A DNA stretch of 50,661 nucleotides from an uncultured Prevotellaceae bacterium (GTDB lineage: Bacteria > Bacteroidota > Bacteroidia > Bacteroidales > Bacteroidaceae). Location: positions 1 to 50,661 of the forward strand of contig CAMYZO010000010.1 in assembly GCA_947303855.1 (NCBI GenBank), written 5' to 3'. This document shows positions 8,628-19,500 of this stretch, piece after piece. Position numbers and translations under genes: made by a program. The notes beneath the pieces are model-generated. The model did not search any database, was not told the DNA's origin, and was given only the letters and a program-made list of their open reading frames with translations. Positions within the stretch are counted from its first letter, which is position 1, and every line of letters starts with the position of its first letter.

Positions 8628-10667
8628 ATGAAGAAACAGACAACCCTCGCTGCCGTATTTCTGGCAGCCTCGCTGGGCATCAGTGCCCAGAAGCCCATGA
8701 CCGCCCCCGCCGGCGGCAAGGCTATCAGTGACGAATTGCTTGGCATCTTCTTCGAGGACATCTCGTCGAGTGCCGACGGCGGCCTCTACGCAGAACTGTT
8801 GCAGAACGGCTCGTTTGAGTTCAGTCCTGCCGAAAAAGACGGATGGGGCCCGGCCACAGCCTGGAAGCAGGTGCGCCCCGGCCACTCGTTAGGCTACATC
8901 CAGCCGGTTTCCGTCAGTCGTGTCGACCAGAGTTTCACCTCAGCCTACGATGCCAACACCCACATGCGCCTGCATGTGGAGCGTGCCCGTGAGTTCTACG
9001 ACTACAAGGGCTGGCGTGGCTTCGGCCTGCAGAACGACGGCTTCGACGGCATCAGCGTCAAAGCCGGTGCCCAGTACAACTTCTCTATGCGTATGGCCAA
9101 CGTGGACGGTGCCAAACAGGTACGCGTAGCACTGGTAGAGCCACAGGGCTGGGGCAAGAACCCGAAACTGCTGGCCGATGCCATCATCGACATTCCTGCC
9201 GGCAAAGGCATGAACGACTGGAAGGAATACAAGGCTGTGCTGACCCCCGACTCCACCGTCAAGAAGGCCGCCCTGCAGATTCTGGTGCTCAACGAGGGCG
9301 ATGTCTATTTAGACGACGTGTCGCTCATGCCCCAGGACACCTACAAGGGACACGGTCTGCGTAAGGACCTGGCACAGGCCCTGGCCGACCTGCAACCGAA
9401 GTTCATGCGCTTCCCCGGCGGCTGCGTAGTCCACGGCGGCGGCGACGGTTTCTGGAACACCTACCGCTGGAAGAACACCATCGGCCCGCGCCACCTGCGC
9501 AAACAGCAGAAGAACACGTGGGGCTACCACCAGTCGATGGGACTGGGATACTATGAGTACTTCCAGTTCTGCGAGGACCTCGGCATGCAGCCCGTACCCA
9601 TCCTGCCCTGCGGTGTGAGCTGCCAGGGAACGAACGGCGGCTGGGAGATGTGGCCCAAGCAGGCACAGGACGTGGCCCCGATGGACCAGATGGACGAGTG
9701 GGTGCAGGACGCCCTCGACCTCATTGAGTGGGCCAACGGCGACCCTGCCAAGTCGAAATGGGCTAAGATGCGTGCTGACCAGGGCCATCCGAAACCTTTC
9801 GGCCTGAAGTACCTGGGCATTGGCAACGAGGAGAAGATCTCGCCTGAGTTCAACGAGCGCTTCAAATATGTCTACGAGAAGGTGACCAAGGCTCACCCCG
9901 AGATTATTATCATTGGCACCGCCGGTCCCGGCTCTCACCCCGGCAACCCCGACTACGAAGCCGGCTGGAAGCTGGCCGAGGAACTGGGCATGCCCATCAT
10001 TGACGAGCATTACTACGAGAAGAACGACTACTTCCTGAAGAGCCGCCAGTATGACAAGTACCCCCGCGACCGCAAGACGAAGGTCTATTTAGGTGAGTAT
10101 GCTGCCAAGGACAAGAAGCTCATCGACGCCCTGGCCGAGGGTCTCTACCTGCTCCATGTGGAGCGCAATGCCGACGTGGTCTGCATGACCTCGTATGCCC
10201 CGCTCTTTGCCCGTAAGGAAGCCACGAACTGGAACCCTGACCTCATCTATTTCGACAACGAGCGCCCGTACCTGACCTGCAGCTACTACGTGCAGCAGAT
10301 GTTCGGACAGTCGAGCGGACAGTACTACTACGGCGACTGCGTGCATTTCGACGGCGACGAGGCCGGTGTGCAGCAGCCCCAGGAGGATGTTCACTACGGA
10401 CAGTCGGTCATCCTCAACGTGAAGACGCGCAAGCTCTATGTCAAGCTGGTCAATGCCACCGACAAGGAGAAGGAGGCCGACATCAACCTGAAGCGCTTCT
10501 CGCTGAAGAAGCTGGCCAAGAAGACCATCCTCACCGGTGGTGCCAACGACGAGAACAACTACGACGCTCAGCCCATCGTTCCGAAGACGGAGACCTTCAA
10601 GGCTCAGAAGAAGTTTGACATCGACCTGCCCCCCTACTCCATGGTCATGCTGGAATACTCACTGTAA
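8628..10667 (+). CDS. Secreted GH51 alpha-L-arabinofuranosidase
   Basis: 679 aa from ATG 8628 (MKKQTTLAAVFLAASLGISA, a signal peptide). An in-frame ATG 30 nt upstream would bury that signal. GH51 hallmarks: ISDELLGIFFEDISSSADGG at the start of the mature protein, acid/base Glu in GIGNEEKIS (E401), and nucleophile Glu in VYLGEYAAKD (E490). A CBM4-like beta-sandwich is inserted at about residues 75-235 (GQYNFSMRM-like region), followed by the (beta/alpha)8 barrel with FPGGCVVHGG. The C-terminal beta-sandwich ends YSMVMLEYSL. It would remove arabinofuranose from arabinoxylan or its oligosaccharides. GH10 follows 112 nt downstream on the same strand, probably in one transcript. Confidence 0.92.
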   Translation: MKKQTTLAAVFLAASLGISAQKPMTAPAGGKAISDELLGIFFEDISSSADGGLYAELLQNGSFEFSPAEKDGWGPATAWKQVRPGHSLGYIQPVSVSRVDQSFTSAYDANTHMRLHVERAREFYDYKGWRGFGLQNDGFDGISVKAGAQYNFSMRMANVDGAKQVRVALVEPQGWGKNPKLLADAIIDIPAGKGMNDWKEYKAVLTPDSTVKKAALQILVLNEGDVYLDDVSLMPQDTYKGHGLRKDLAQALADLQPKFMRFPGGCVVHGGGDGFWNTYRWKNTIGPRHLRKQQKNTWGYHQSMGLGYYEYFQFCEDLGMQPVPILPCGVSCQGTNGGWEMWPKQAQDVAPMDQMDEWVQDALDLIEWANGDPAKSKWAKMRADQGHPKPFGLKYLGIGNEEKISPEFNERFKYVYEKVTKAHPEIIIIGTAGPGSHPGNPDYEAGWKLAEELGMPIIDEHYYEKNDYFLKSRQYDKYPRDRKTKVYLGEYAAKDKKLIDALAEGLYLLHVERNADVVCMTSYAPLFARKEATNWNPDLIYFDNERPYLTCSYYVQQMFGQSSGQYYYGDCVHFDGDEAGVQQPQEDVHYGQSVILNVKTRKLYVKLVNATDKEKEADINLKRFSLKKLAKKTILTGGANDENNYDAQPIVPKTETFKAQKKFDIDLPPYSMVMLEYSL

Positions 10668-10686
10668 GTCTTTTAGAAGTTTACTT

Positions 10687-10740
10687 TTTAGGAGTTAAGG
10701 AGTTAAAACATTTGCTGGAGTTAACTCCTTAACTCCTAAA
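10687..10740. repeat. Perfect 20-bp palindrome between GH51 and GH10
   Basis: 10687-10706 (TTTAGGAGTTAAGGAGTTAA) is the exact reverse complement of 10721-10740, with a 14-nt loop. Each arm has two AGGAGTTA octamers. The same octamer pair forms the terminator at 12692-12728, and a single degenerate copy lies at 6229-6250. No strong U-tract follows, so it may be only a weak terminator or an RNA-stability hairpin. Confidence 0.75.
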
Positions 10741-10779
10741 TTTAAAACAACGATTGTAAAAACAATAAACATCATTAGC

Positions 10780-12684
10780 ATGAGACGATATCTACTATTC
10801 ATCTGCTACTGCCTGCTGGTACCGAGCGCCATGCAGGCGCAACTGTCTCAGAACCCTGACAAGTTCCTGGGAAACATCACCACCGAGTGGACCTACATGG
10901 ACTACGAGGGCTTTATATTCTCCGACTATTGGAACCAGGTGACACCTGAGAACGGTTCCAAATGGGGAATCGTGGAAGGTACCCGAGGACAGTACAACTG
11001 GTGGAACACCGACGTTGCCGCCAACTACGCCAAGCAGCACAAATTCCCCTTCAAGTTCCACACCCTCGTCTGGGGTTCACAGTACCCTGAATGGATGAAC
11101 AACCTGTCGAAGACCGAGCAGTTCAAAGCCATCGTAAACTGGATGGACAAAGTGAAGGCTCACTACCCTAACCTCGAGATGATAGACGTGGTGAACGAAG
11201 CCATTGAGGGCCACGCTGTGCCATCATTCAAGGATGCTCTCGGCGGCGACGGTGTTACCGGCTACGACTGGATTATCAAGGCCTTCGAGATGGCTTACGA
11301 CCGCTGGCCTAACGCCATCCTTATCTATAATGACTACTGCACCTTCCAGGGCAGCACCGACGAGTTTATCAGCCTGGTCAAGATGTTGCGCGATGCCGGA
11401 GCACCCATCGATGCCTACGGCTGCCAGAGCCATGAGATAGGCGGGATGAATACCACGGACTTCAACAATGTGATGACGCGCATACAGAATTCCCTGAAAA
11501 TCCCGATGTATATCACGGAGTATGACATCCCCGACAGCAACGACGGCAACCAGAGCTGGAACTACCAGCAGCACATACCTAAGATGTGGGAGGCCGACTA
11601 CTGCGCCGGTGTCACGCTCTGGGGCTGGTTCTACGACCACACATGGGTGAATGCCTCTGGTCTCATCAAGAACGGTAAAGAGCGCTCAGCCCTGCAGTGG
11701 CTGCGCACCTATATGCAGAGCGACAAGGCCAAGAAGGCCAAGAGTCCCTTCCCCGGCATGGTGAAGGAGGCCTCGGTCTACATCCGCCCGTCGGCGGTGA
11801 ACGTGGCTCCTGAGGAACCGGTAACGATAGAGGTACGAGCCAAGATGCGGACAAAGACCATTGACCACATCGACTTCTATGTTAACAACAAGCTCCACCA
11901 GACGATGACCTCCGCGCCCTACACCACCGACTACACCCCCGCCACGAAGGGCACCTACACCCTGAAGGCCGTGGTCACCACGACGGACAACATGACCTAT
12001 GAGCGCATCTCGACCATCAATGCACGCGAGGAGATGGGCAGCATGAAGTACACCTCCCTGTCGCAGCTGACCGGCGGACAGCCCTTCGCTATTGTTAACG
12101 AGGAGGAGGGTAAGGCTTTCTACGGCATCAACAACCAGGACCTGGGCTATGCTGGCTATGGCACCGCCTTCAGCACCTCGGGCACGGGCTACTACTTCCA
12201 GCTTGAGAGCCTCGCCTCAAACAGCGATACCAGCATCAGGAAATACTACATGCTGCGCCTGCTCAAGCAAGACGGCACGCCCTACAGCATTTGGGGATCT
12301 CCCGGCTATCTGAACACACAACCCGCAGACGGAAACTGCTGCTTTATCCTCGGACTGAAGAATCGCAACGGCGAAGACCTCAAGAACGGTGCCGTGTGGG
12401 ACATCCAGTATGTTGACGGCAAAGGTTTCTCGCTGAAGAATGTCGGCACAGGACTATACCTGAAGAATGCCACATCGGCCGCCAACCACACCGAGCCTAC
12501 CTACTTCAGCTTCTGCACCACCAAGGCTGCTACCAGCATTAACCACGTGGAAGCCAGTGATGCACAGACCCCGGAAAAAGGCATCTACACCCTGCAGGGC
12601 GTGAAGCTCGCCGACGATGTGCAGTGGCAGGATCTGCCCCGTGGCATGTACATCTTCAACGGCAAGAAGATTTTCAAGAAATAG
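10780..12684 (+). CDS. Secreted GH10 endo-beta-1,4-xylanase
   Basis: 634 aa. A signal peptide (residues 1-20, ending MQAQ) precedes the GH10 barrel (about 25-325). The acid/base is in DVVNEAIEG (E140) and the nucleophile in YITEYDIP (E247). Other GH10 marks are WNQVTPENGSKWG and FHTLVWGSQ. After the barrel come a bacterial Ig-like domain (about 330-410), an uncharacterised beta-rich module (about 418-585) with alternating GYGTAFSTSGTGYYFQL-type strands, and a T9SS-like tail (IYTLQGVKL ... GMYIFNGKKIFKK). The role is cutting the xylan backbone outside the cell. The modular tail suggests surface export by type IX secretion. It ends 7 bp before the shared terminator with the convergent GH43-CBM6 gene. 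Confidence 0.93.
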   Translation: MRRYLLFICYCLLVPSAMQAQLSQNPDKFLGNITTEWTYMDYEGFIFSDYWNQVTPENGSKWGIVEGTRGQYNWWNTDVAANYAKQHKFPFKFHTLVWGSQYPEWMNNLSKTEQFKAIVNWMDKVKAHYPNLEMIDVVNEAIEGHAVPSFKDALGGDGVTGYDWIIKAFEMAYDRWPNAILIYNDYCTFQGSTDEFISLVKMLRDAGAPIDAYGCQSHEIGGMNTTDFNNVMTRIQNSLKIPMYITEYDIPDSNDGNQSWNYQQHIPKMWEADYCAGVTLWGWFYDHTWVNASGLIKNGKERSALQWLRTYMQSDKAKKAKSPFPGMVKEASVYIRPSAVNVAPEEPVTIEVRAKMRTKTIDHIDFYVNNKLHQTMTSAPYTTDYTPATKGTYTLKAVVTTTDNMTYERISTINAREEMGSMKYTSLSQLTGGQPFAIVNEEEGKAFYGINNQDLGYAGYGTAFSTSGTGYYFQLESLASNSDTSIRKYYMLRLLKQDGTPYSIWGSPGYLNTQPADGNCCFILGLKNRNGEDLKNGAVWDIQYVDGKGFSLKNVGTGLYLKNATSAANHTEPTYFSFCTTKAATSINHVEASDAQTPEKGIYTLQGVKLADDVQWQDLPRGMYIFNGKKIFKK

Positions 12685-12691
12685 AAACAGG

Positions 12692-12728
12692 AGTTAAGGA
12701 GTTAAGACAAGTGCTTAACTCCTTAACT
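12692..12728. terminator. Bidirectional terminator between GH10 and GH43-CBM6
   Basis: A perfect 15-bp stem (12692-12706 with 12714-12728) has a 7-nt loop ACAAGTG. TTTTTATTT follows on the plus strand and, on the minus strand, it begins right after the GH43 stop. The stem is made of the GGAGTTAA octamer repeated twice, the same family as the palindrome at 10687-10740. Confidence 0.8.
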
Positions 12729-12730
12729 TT

Positions 12731-14281
12731 TTATTTGAACTGCCACCAGTCAAGGCGGACATCGCCTTTGACATCGCCGAAGCAGAAGTAGAAGTCATGA
12801 ACGCTGTTGGCACCCTTGACCTTGGCCGTGAACGGCTTGTAAGTGTCAACAGAACCTGTCCGGCTAATTCTGACCGTACCGACGACGGGACCATTCTCGG
12901 AGTCGAGACGCAGGGTAACGGTACAAGTGCCCGTGGCAGCGGCGGCAATGGTGAACTGCTTGGCACCGGCACCGAAATCGACACCGCGCAGGCGGATATA
13001 CTCACCGTCGTTGAGGTCATAGATATACATATTGCGCTTACCCGTCGATGCAGGCATATTCTTCACCACGCCCGTATTGGGAATGCCCATCTTGGCCGAC
13101 TTCAGGCCGCGACCCCAGTTCATGGTCTCAGCCTCCACACGGCGGTAGGGGTTCAGCCACTCCAGCTGCTGCATGGGTTTCTCGTCGAGCCAGTAGGGAA
13201 TTTCGGGAATGGTGCCGTCTTCGAGATAGACTATCTCACTGGCGCTGACACTGCGGCGCTCGTGGTGGACATAGGTGTCGAGGTGCATCAGGTCGTAGTC
13301 CTGTCCGAAGACGTAGCTGCGGCCCTTGTAGTCGCAGATGCCAGGATGGTTGCCACGGTCGCGGTCGGTGGGACGCATGATGTAGTTCTTCCACTTCCAC
13401 GGTCCCATGGGCGAGTTACTCATGGCATAGCCGAGGGCCTCGGGACAGCAGGTGGTGGCGTAGGCAAGGTAGTATTTAACCTCCGTCTTCGTTCCGTGCT
13501 GCTCCTTCCTCGAATAAATCCACGGCCCCTCCTGGTAGTGCTTCACCGCCCACGATGCCTTCTCCTCATGGGGCACGCGGAGGTTGATTTTAGCACCTTC
13601 CTCCTTGACGGGACGCATGATGCCGTCCTGCTGGTTGAGCACGTAGATGTCGCCCTTGGTGGAAATCATATCCTCATTGAGCTTGACGCAATAGACATGG
13701 GGGTTGCCCCAGTACATATAGGCTTGCCCGTCGACATCGATGAACACCGAGGGGTCGATGTCGTCCCAGTGTTCCTTCTGCCATACGAGGGGCTTGCCCA
13801 GTGGGTCGCGGAACGGGCCGTAGGGGGAGTCGGCCACCAGGACACCGATGCCATGACCGTGCAACGGGGCATAGAGGTAGTACTTCCCGTTACGCTCAAC
13901 GGTCTGGATGGCCCAGGCGCCGTTCTCACGGCTGCGCCAGGAGAACTCCTTCAGCGAGGCGACGGCACCGTGCTCCGTCCAGTTCACCATGTCGGTGGTT
14001 GACCACAGCAGCCAGTCATACATGAAGAAGCCCGCCGACGATTTCTCGTTCTCGTCGGGAATCTCCTCGGGTGAGGCATCGTGCGAGGTAAATAAGAACA
14101 AGGTGTCGCCGACGACCAGCGGTGCGGGGTCAGCGGTGTACTTCGTCTGGAACAGCGGCATGTTGACCTTGTTCAGGTCGGGCATGGGCATGCGGTGGTC
14201 GGGCTGTTGGGACTGGGTGGGCTGCGACAAGGTCGCAGCATAGAGGACTAAGGGGACTATTGTTTTATACATATCAGGCAT
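12731..14281 (-). CDS. Secreted GH43 with C-terminal CBM6
   Basis: 516 aa. The ATG overlaps the stop of the upstream gene (TAATG), which suggests translational coupling; an ATG 9 nt further in (MYKTIVPLVLYAA) is the alternative start. After a signal-like region, the GH43 propeller spans about residues 42-345: base Asp in YTADPAPLV (D51), tuning Asp in DDIDPSVFID, acid Glu in YQEGPWIYS. A CBM6 follows (about 375-515, from YRRVEAETMNWG to RLDWWQFK), the usual fold for binding xylan or its chain ends. Likely an alpha-L-arabinofuranosidase or beta-xylosidase acting on arabinoxylan. It shares its architecture with the first two thirds of the gene upstream, which points to an old duplication. Last gene of the GH98 operon. 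Confidence 0.87.
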   Translation of the reverse strand: MPDMYKTIVPLVLYAATLSQPTQSQQPDHRMPMPDLNKVNMPLFQTKYTADPAPLVVGDTLFLFTSHDASPEEIPDENEKSSAGFFMYDWLLWSTTDMVNWTEHGAVASLKEFSWRSRENGAWAIQTVERNGKYYLYAPLHGHGIGVLVADSPYGPFRDPLGKPLVWQKEHWDDIDPSVFIDVDGQAYMYWGNPHVYCVKLNEDMISTKGDIYVLNQQDGIMRPVKEEGAKINLRVPHEEKASWAVKHYQEGPWIYSRKEQHGTKTEVKYYLAYATTCCPEALGYAMSNSPMGPWKWKNYIMRPTDRDRGNHPGICDYKGRSYVFGQDYDLMHLDTYVHHERRSVSASEIVYLEDGTIPEIPYWLDEKPMQQLEWLNPYRRVEAETMNWGRGLKSAKMGIPNTGVVKNMPASTGKRNMYIYDLNDGEYIRLRGVDFGAGAKQFTIAAAATGTCTVTLRLDSENGPVVGTVRISRTGSVDTYKPFTAKVKGANSVHDFYFCFGDVKGDVRLDWWQFK

Positions 14282-16500
14282 TACTTGAGTTTGTCAAACA
14301 GGGCATTCTTCTCAATGGTCCAGCCTTCGCGCTTCGACAGGCCACAGTCCTTGCCCTTGAACATCTTGGCCGACTGCTTGTCGCCCTTCAGCTGCCAGTT
14401 CAGCCAGTTGAGAGCTACCACGGAGAACTCTCCGCCATGGGGCTGACGGTAGGTGCCACCATGACCAACGGGCAGGTTGGCAGCACAGGCCGGCACATGG
14501 CTGATGCGCTGGAAGTCGTCCATGCCGTTCTCATAGGCAATGTCGGGCTTACCGCCGAGGATGTAGATGATGCTCGAATGGATGTCGTTCAGCTTCTCCT
14601 TGTCAGGCATGGGCATACCGCCGACGGCCTGGGCACGGTTCGACTGCTTGAACAGTCCGCTGTTGCAGATCATGAGGGTCTTGATGCGCGGGTCGGCACA
14701 GTTGTAGAGGGTCTGCAGACCACCGCACGACATACCGGCGACGCAGATGTTCTTCACGTCAATCTTCTTATAATAAGGTGACTTCGGGTCGCTGTTCTGA
14801 GCGATGGCCCAGTCGATGGACTCTATCTGCTGCTGGGTTGTCGACATCGGACCCTGATAGGGTTTCTCTTCCATGGGGATATAGCCCGTGGCCAGGACGA
14901 GATAGCCATAGGATGCAATCTCGTTCAAGAACTTAAAGTGCTCCCAAGGCGAGTTGGTGCAGGCACCGTTGCCCCATACCAGCACGGGCAGGAGGTTCTT
15001 CTTGCCAAAGGGCTTCAGGTCTTGGGGCACAAAGACGGTGTGGGCATCGAGGGTGGCTTCCTCCTTCATGATGGCCTTGTAGGGGCCTTGACCGCCCTCC
15101 TCGACCACCAGCGACTGCAGACCGCGCAGTTCCCACCAGTCGAAGTTGAAGAGCTTCGGACCTTTGCGACCCTTGAAGGCGAGGTAGAGGTCTCGAGGTG
15201 CGAGGTACGAGCCACGAGATGCGATATCTACAGTAATGGTCTGCCACTTCTCCCATCCGCCAGTGCCGGGAACATTTAGCGTGGCGAGAAGCTCGCCGCC
15301 GAGACTGTCGAGGCGCACCTCAATCTGTCCGCCACGCAGGCCGCTGGCCACACGGGCAATGAACTGTCGCGGTGTGTTCAGGCTCAGGTCGACGTGCTGC
15401 AGCTTGATATAGTCGCCGTTATGGATGTCAGTGACATAGACACCTATCTCATCGTTCTGCTCGGTCTTCAACCCTTTGGAGAAAGCCATCGTCTCGGCCT
15501 CCACACGGCGGTAGGGATCGAACGTGGCGATGGGCTTCACGCCCTCGGCGGTAGGCAGGATGGTGGGGAACGAGCCGTCGGCGTTGTACTTGAACTCCTC
15601 GACAGCTACGCTACGGCCGAAGCCGCCACCACCGGGCAGCTTGCCGGTATGGTAGAAGAAATAGGAGTGACCGTTGAGATCGGCCACGCCGCAGTGGTTC
15701 GTGAACGAGCCGGTGTCGGACAGCGGCATAATCTCGCCAGCGTAGGTCCAGGGGCCTGTGGGCGACGAAGCCGTGCTGTAGGAGATATGCTCAGGCACAC
15801 CGCCGGCGGCGTAGAGCAGCTGATACTTGCCATTACGCTTCGTCAGCCACGGGCCCTCAACATACGAGTCCTTATACTTCTTACCCTTCTCACGCTTGCT
15901 CATGATGGGGCCACCGAAAGCCTCCTCGGTCATGTCGAGCTTACCCAGTTCACCACTGTAGCTGATCATATCCTCGTTCAGCTTCAGGTAGTAGCACTGG
16001 GGATTACCCCACATCAGCCACGCCTGCCCGTCGTCGTCAATCATCACCGTCGGGTCGATATGATCCCACGAGCCGTTCTCGAAGAGCGGTTTTCCTATCG
16101 CATCCTTGAACGGACCGGTGGGCGAGTCGCTGACGGCCACGCCGATGGCCATGCCTTTAGAGAGTTTGCTATGGGCACAGATATACCAGTAGAACTTACC
16201 GTTGCGCTCAATGGTCTGACCGGCCCAGGCACGGTCGTCGGCCCAGGAGAAGGTTTCCAGGGCTAAGGGCGAGCCGTGATCCTGCCAGTTCACCATATCG
16301 CGCGAGGAATAGACGCGCCACTCCTGCATCCAGAAGAAGTCGGCGTTATCCTCGTCATGGCCGGTATAGACATACATGGTGCCGTTGTGTACCATCGGTG
16401 CAGGGTCGCTGGTGAACCACGTCTGCACAAAAGGGTTCTGAGCCGCCACCTGCATCGAGGTAGCGGCCAGAACCGTCGTGAATAATTGATTAAGTTTCAT
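14281..16500 (-). CDS. GH43-CBM6-esterase fusion protein
   Basis: 739 aa with three modules. Signal peptide about 1-20. GH43 propeller about 22-330: base Asp in TSDPAPMVH (D32), tuning Asp in HIDPTVMID, acid Glu in YVEGPWLTK. CBM6 about 345-475 (YRRVEAETMAFS to NFDWWELRG). Alpha/beta-hydrolase domain about 480-735: nucleophile elbow GMSCGG (S591), a likely acid in GGKPDIAYENG, and His in VGHGGTY (H680). The esterase resembles dienelactone-hydrolase/polyester-hydrolase-like folds; acetyl or feruloyl/coumaroyl esterase activity on xylan is inferred from context. One chain could remove arabinose and an ester from the same side chain. It begins 18 nt after GH98 and overlaps the next GH43 by one base. 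Confidence 0.86.
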   Translation of the reverse strand: MKLNQLFTTVLAATSMQVAAQNPFVQTWFTSDPAPMVHNGTMYVYTGHDEDNADFFWMQEWRVYSSRDMVNWQDHGSPLALETFSWADDRAWAGQTIERNGKFYWYICAHSKLSKGMAIGVAVSDSPTGPFKDAIGKPLFENGSWDHIDPTVMIDDDGQAWLMWGNPQCYYLKLNEDMISYSGELGKLDMTEEAFGGPIMSKREKGKKYKDSYVEGPWLTKRNGKYQLLYAAGGVPEHISYSTASSPTGPWTYAGEIMPLSDTGSFTNHCGVADLNGHSYFFYHTGKLPGGGGFGRSVAVEEFKYNADGSFPTILPTAEGVKPIATFDPYRRVEAETMAFSKGLKTEQNDEIGVYVTDIHNGDYIKLQHVDLSLNTPRQFIARVASGLRGGQIEVRLDSLGGELLATLNVPGTGGWEKWQTITVDIASRGSYLAPRDLYLAFKGRKGPKLFNFDWWELRGLQSLVVEEGGQGPYKAIMKEEATLDAHTVFVPQDLKPFGKKNLLPVLVWGNGACTNSPWEHFKFLNEIASYGYLVLATGYIPMEEKPYQGPMSTTQQQIESIDWAIAQNSDPKSPYYKKIDVKNICVAGMSCGGLQTLYNCADPRIKTLMICNSGLFKQSNRAQAVGGMPMPDKEKLNDIHSSIIYILGGKPDIAYENGMDDFQRISHVPACAANLPVGHGGTYRQPHGGEFSVVALNWLNWQLKGDKQSAKMFKGKDCGLSKREGWTIEKNALFDKLK

Positions 16501-16518
16501 GTTTATATTCTGATTAAT

Positions 16519-19500
16519 TTAGCGTTTCCAAATCTTGCGGGTCTTACCGTCGGCAGTGCGGATGATGTTCAGGCCACGCTGCAGCTGCTGCGTCTTCACG
16601 CCCGAGACGTTGTAGATGCCCTCGGCGGCTGCCGGCTCGGTGCTGCTTACACTACTGATGCCAGTGACGTTGGCCTTTCTCACCTTACATTCTGCCAGCA
16701 GATATTCCACATAGCCGCCAGTGGTGGCCTTGAACTGTATGATATAGTTGCCTTTGGTCTTCACCTCAAACTGCATGGTGTAGCTCACGGCTGAAGAGAT
16801 GTTGCCGGCAGAATTACCATTCAGGTCAGGCTTGGCTGTCATCGTGGCCGATGACTTAATCAAAGTGCCGCTGCTGCTGAGAATGCTTGCCTGATACTCG
16901 GGCGCACCCTTCCATGCAGCCATGGCCCATGTCAGTTCGTAGGTGCCGGGCTCCAGGGTCAGCAGATAGCCAGAGAGGCGGCCATACTCGGCACTGGTGT
17001 TACGCCAGTAGAGGGCTTTGCCCTGATAGCCGGTGAGTCCAGCAAAGGTACGCGGGCCGCTACCGCTCTGATAAGGATAGTTACGCACGTCGTTACCATC
17101 GGTGGTGCGCCAACCTTCTGGGAACTTACCGCCGTCAACATCTGAGAAGTTGAGTTCGTAGATAGCCTGCGTGTCGTAGAAAAGGGGCTGAATGGTCATG
17201 TTCTCGTCCATCATGGTGAAGGACACTGTCTTGCTGGTGCCCGTAACGGGTATGGTCAGTCCCTGGGTGAAGAACACGCTGTTGACCACACGGAGCTCCT
17301 TGATGGCGTAGCCCTCATCGGGGGTGATGGTCAGCGTCACCTTCTGTCCGGCGGCAGCCTCACTCATGTCAGAGGTGACGGTGCCGTGGTCAGCGTTGCG
17401 CACGGTCACCAGGTATTTCTCAGTCTCAGTGCCCACAGGCTCGTAGGTCACCTGGTCAATAATCATGCCGCTGAATGAGCTGGTGTTCTGAATCACCAGA
17501 TCGTTGGTGCCAGCCTTCATAGTGGCTGTTACCACTGCTTCGCGCCAGTCGTTCTTGCCAGCCGCGGAAATGTTCACCTTCTGGGCTGTGCCGTTGACGG
17601 TGAAGGTCATCTGTCCGCTCTTGGTGGCGTTGCAGTAACGCATACGTATGTTGTACTGTCCGGCAGCACCCTCTTCCAGCTTCAGCTGGTGACGCAAGGC
17701 GCAGTTGGTGCTACCCTGTGTGGTGATGTATCCCATGCCGGCAAAGTCCTTCATGTCCTGGGCCCACCAGCCTGAGTGTGTCAGATTGCAGTCTGCCGAC
17801 TTGCGGTCCATGTTCTCTGCCTCGATGATAATAGGACCTACATAAGGCTCAGGCTGCTGAGGCGAGGGCAGAGCACTGTTGGGCAGCACGTCGGTCAGCC
17901 GGTCGGTGGCAGTACCCGAGCACTTGATGGAGATATCTATCGGTCCCATGTGCTTGACGATAACTCGATAAGACTCGCTGGCTGCATCATAGGCACCGAC
18001 AACGATAGGACTGGGACCGTTGGCACCAGTGGTATGCTTCTTCCAGGTATGTGAATGGGTTGCTGTTGCACCCTTCACGATGATGGTGTCTGTCTGTGCG
18101 GTAACAGTGTCGCTGCGGTAGTTGTTCAGATAGACGTCGATATGATCGACATATTCGCGGATGACGCCGCTCGACAGCTTACCGTAGCTCAGCTTCAGCG
18201 CCGAGCTGGTGTTATACTGCAAAGGTATCTCGGCCGTAGCGCGCTTCTTGGCATTCATATAGGTATAAGGCACATAGGTGACGAGTTGGTTCTTGTAGCG
18301 GTTGACATAGAGGTCGCCTGTCGAGACCTCGGGGTAGAGGTTGTTGAACTCGCTGACCTTCTTCGACTGGGTGCCCCAGCGCGAGCTATAGGCCGACTTC
18401 TTCACCTGCACTTTAATCTTATTGGCCACGTCATCGTAGAGACCCGTCACCATGGGAATGGCACCGTAGCGTCCTGTCGACTTCAGATACCATAGGTTGT
18501 TCTCCCAGCGTCCGTCGCCACGGTTGCCGGGGTCGTTCACCTTGTAGAGTCCGTCGTAAAGGGCATCGGGCACCTTGAAATCGTTGTCAGCATCATGTAT
18601 GATGACGGCCTGGGTCTTCTGTACCACCTCCTCGCGGGTGGGGATATACATGGTGCCGTCCATGATCTTGCGCCACATGTCGAGCCAGATGCCCTTGAAG
18701 TTGTCGAAGGTGCCCCAGTTGCGGCGGGTGTAGCCGTCAACGTTCGTATCACCGAGGTTCTGGAAATCCTCAGTCCAGATGAGCTCAGGACCATCCCAGA
18801 CAGCTCCGCCGTTGACGCAGGTCTGTTCCATCACCGTACCAATGCCTGCGGCACCGGGATACTTCATCTTCTTCAGTTCACCGGCCTTGTCAAAGGCCTT
18901 GTCACCATACTGCGAACTTATTTCCGGATGCTTATCCAGATAAATCTTCGTGGTCATGTCGTTCCAGCCGCAGTTGTCGTAGCGAACGCCATAGTTCTTG
19001 GTCAGTCCCGAGATAAACGGCCCAAAGCACACCGACTCGTTGTTATAGAACGAGCTGCAGTGGGTGTACTTATAAAGGAAAAGCATGGCCTCGGGATATT
19101 TCTTGCACGCCTCGAGAAAGCGGGGCTCGCTCTTGAGCTCGGCGATGGGGTCGGTATCGAAATGGTAAATGCCGCCACACCAGCTTACGGTGAGGAATCC
19201 GCCATAGCGGTGCGACATTTCCACCAGGTCAGCAAAGAGGTTCCAGCGGCTCGACTTGGTCATAGAACTCAGGTCGCCGGCATCGCCGAAAGCCCAGAAC
19301 TGCTCTGCGTAGTTCCATCCTAAGAAGTTGGGGAAATGCTTGAAGAAGTATTCGAAGGTTTCCAGATCGTTGTCCTGAATATGCGTATGTCCGCCGGAGG
19401 CTGGCTGGCAGGTGAACCACATGCCGTTCTGCTGACACACGGTGCCCCATGACTTATAGGTGCGCACGGCGTTGCGCGGCATGCGGTACATACCGGTCTT

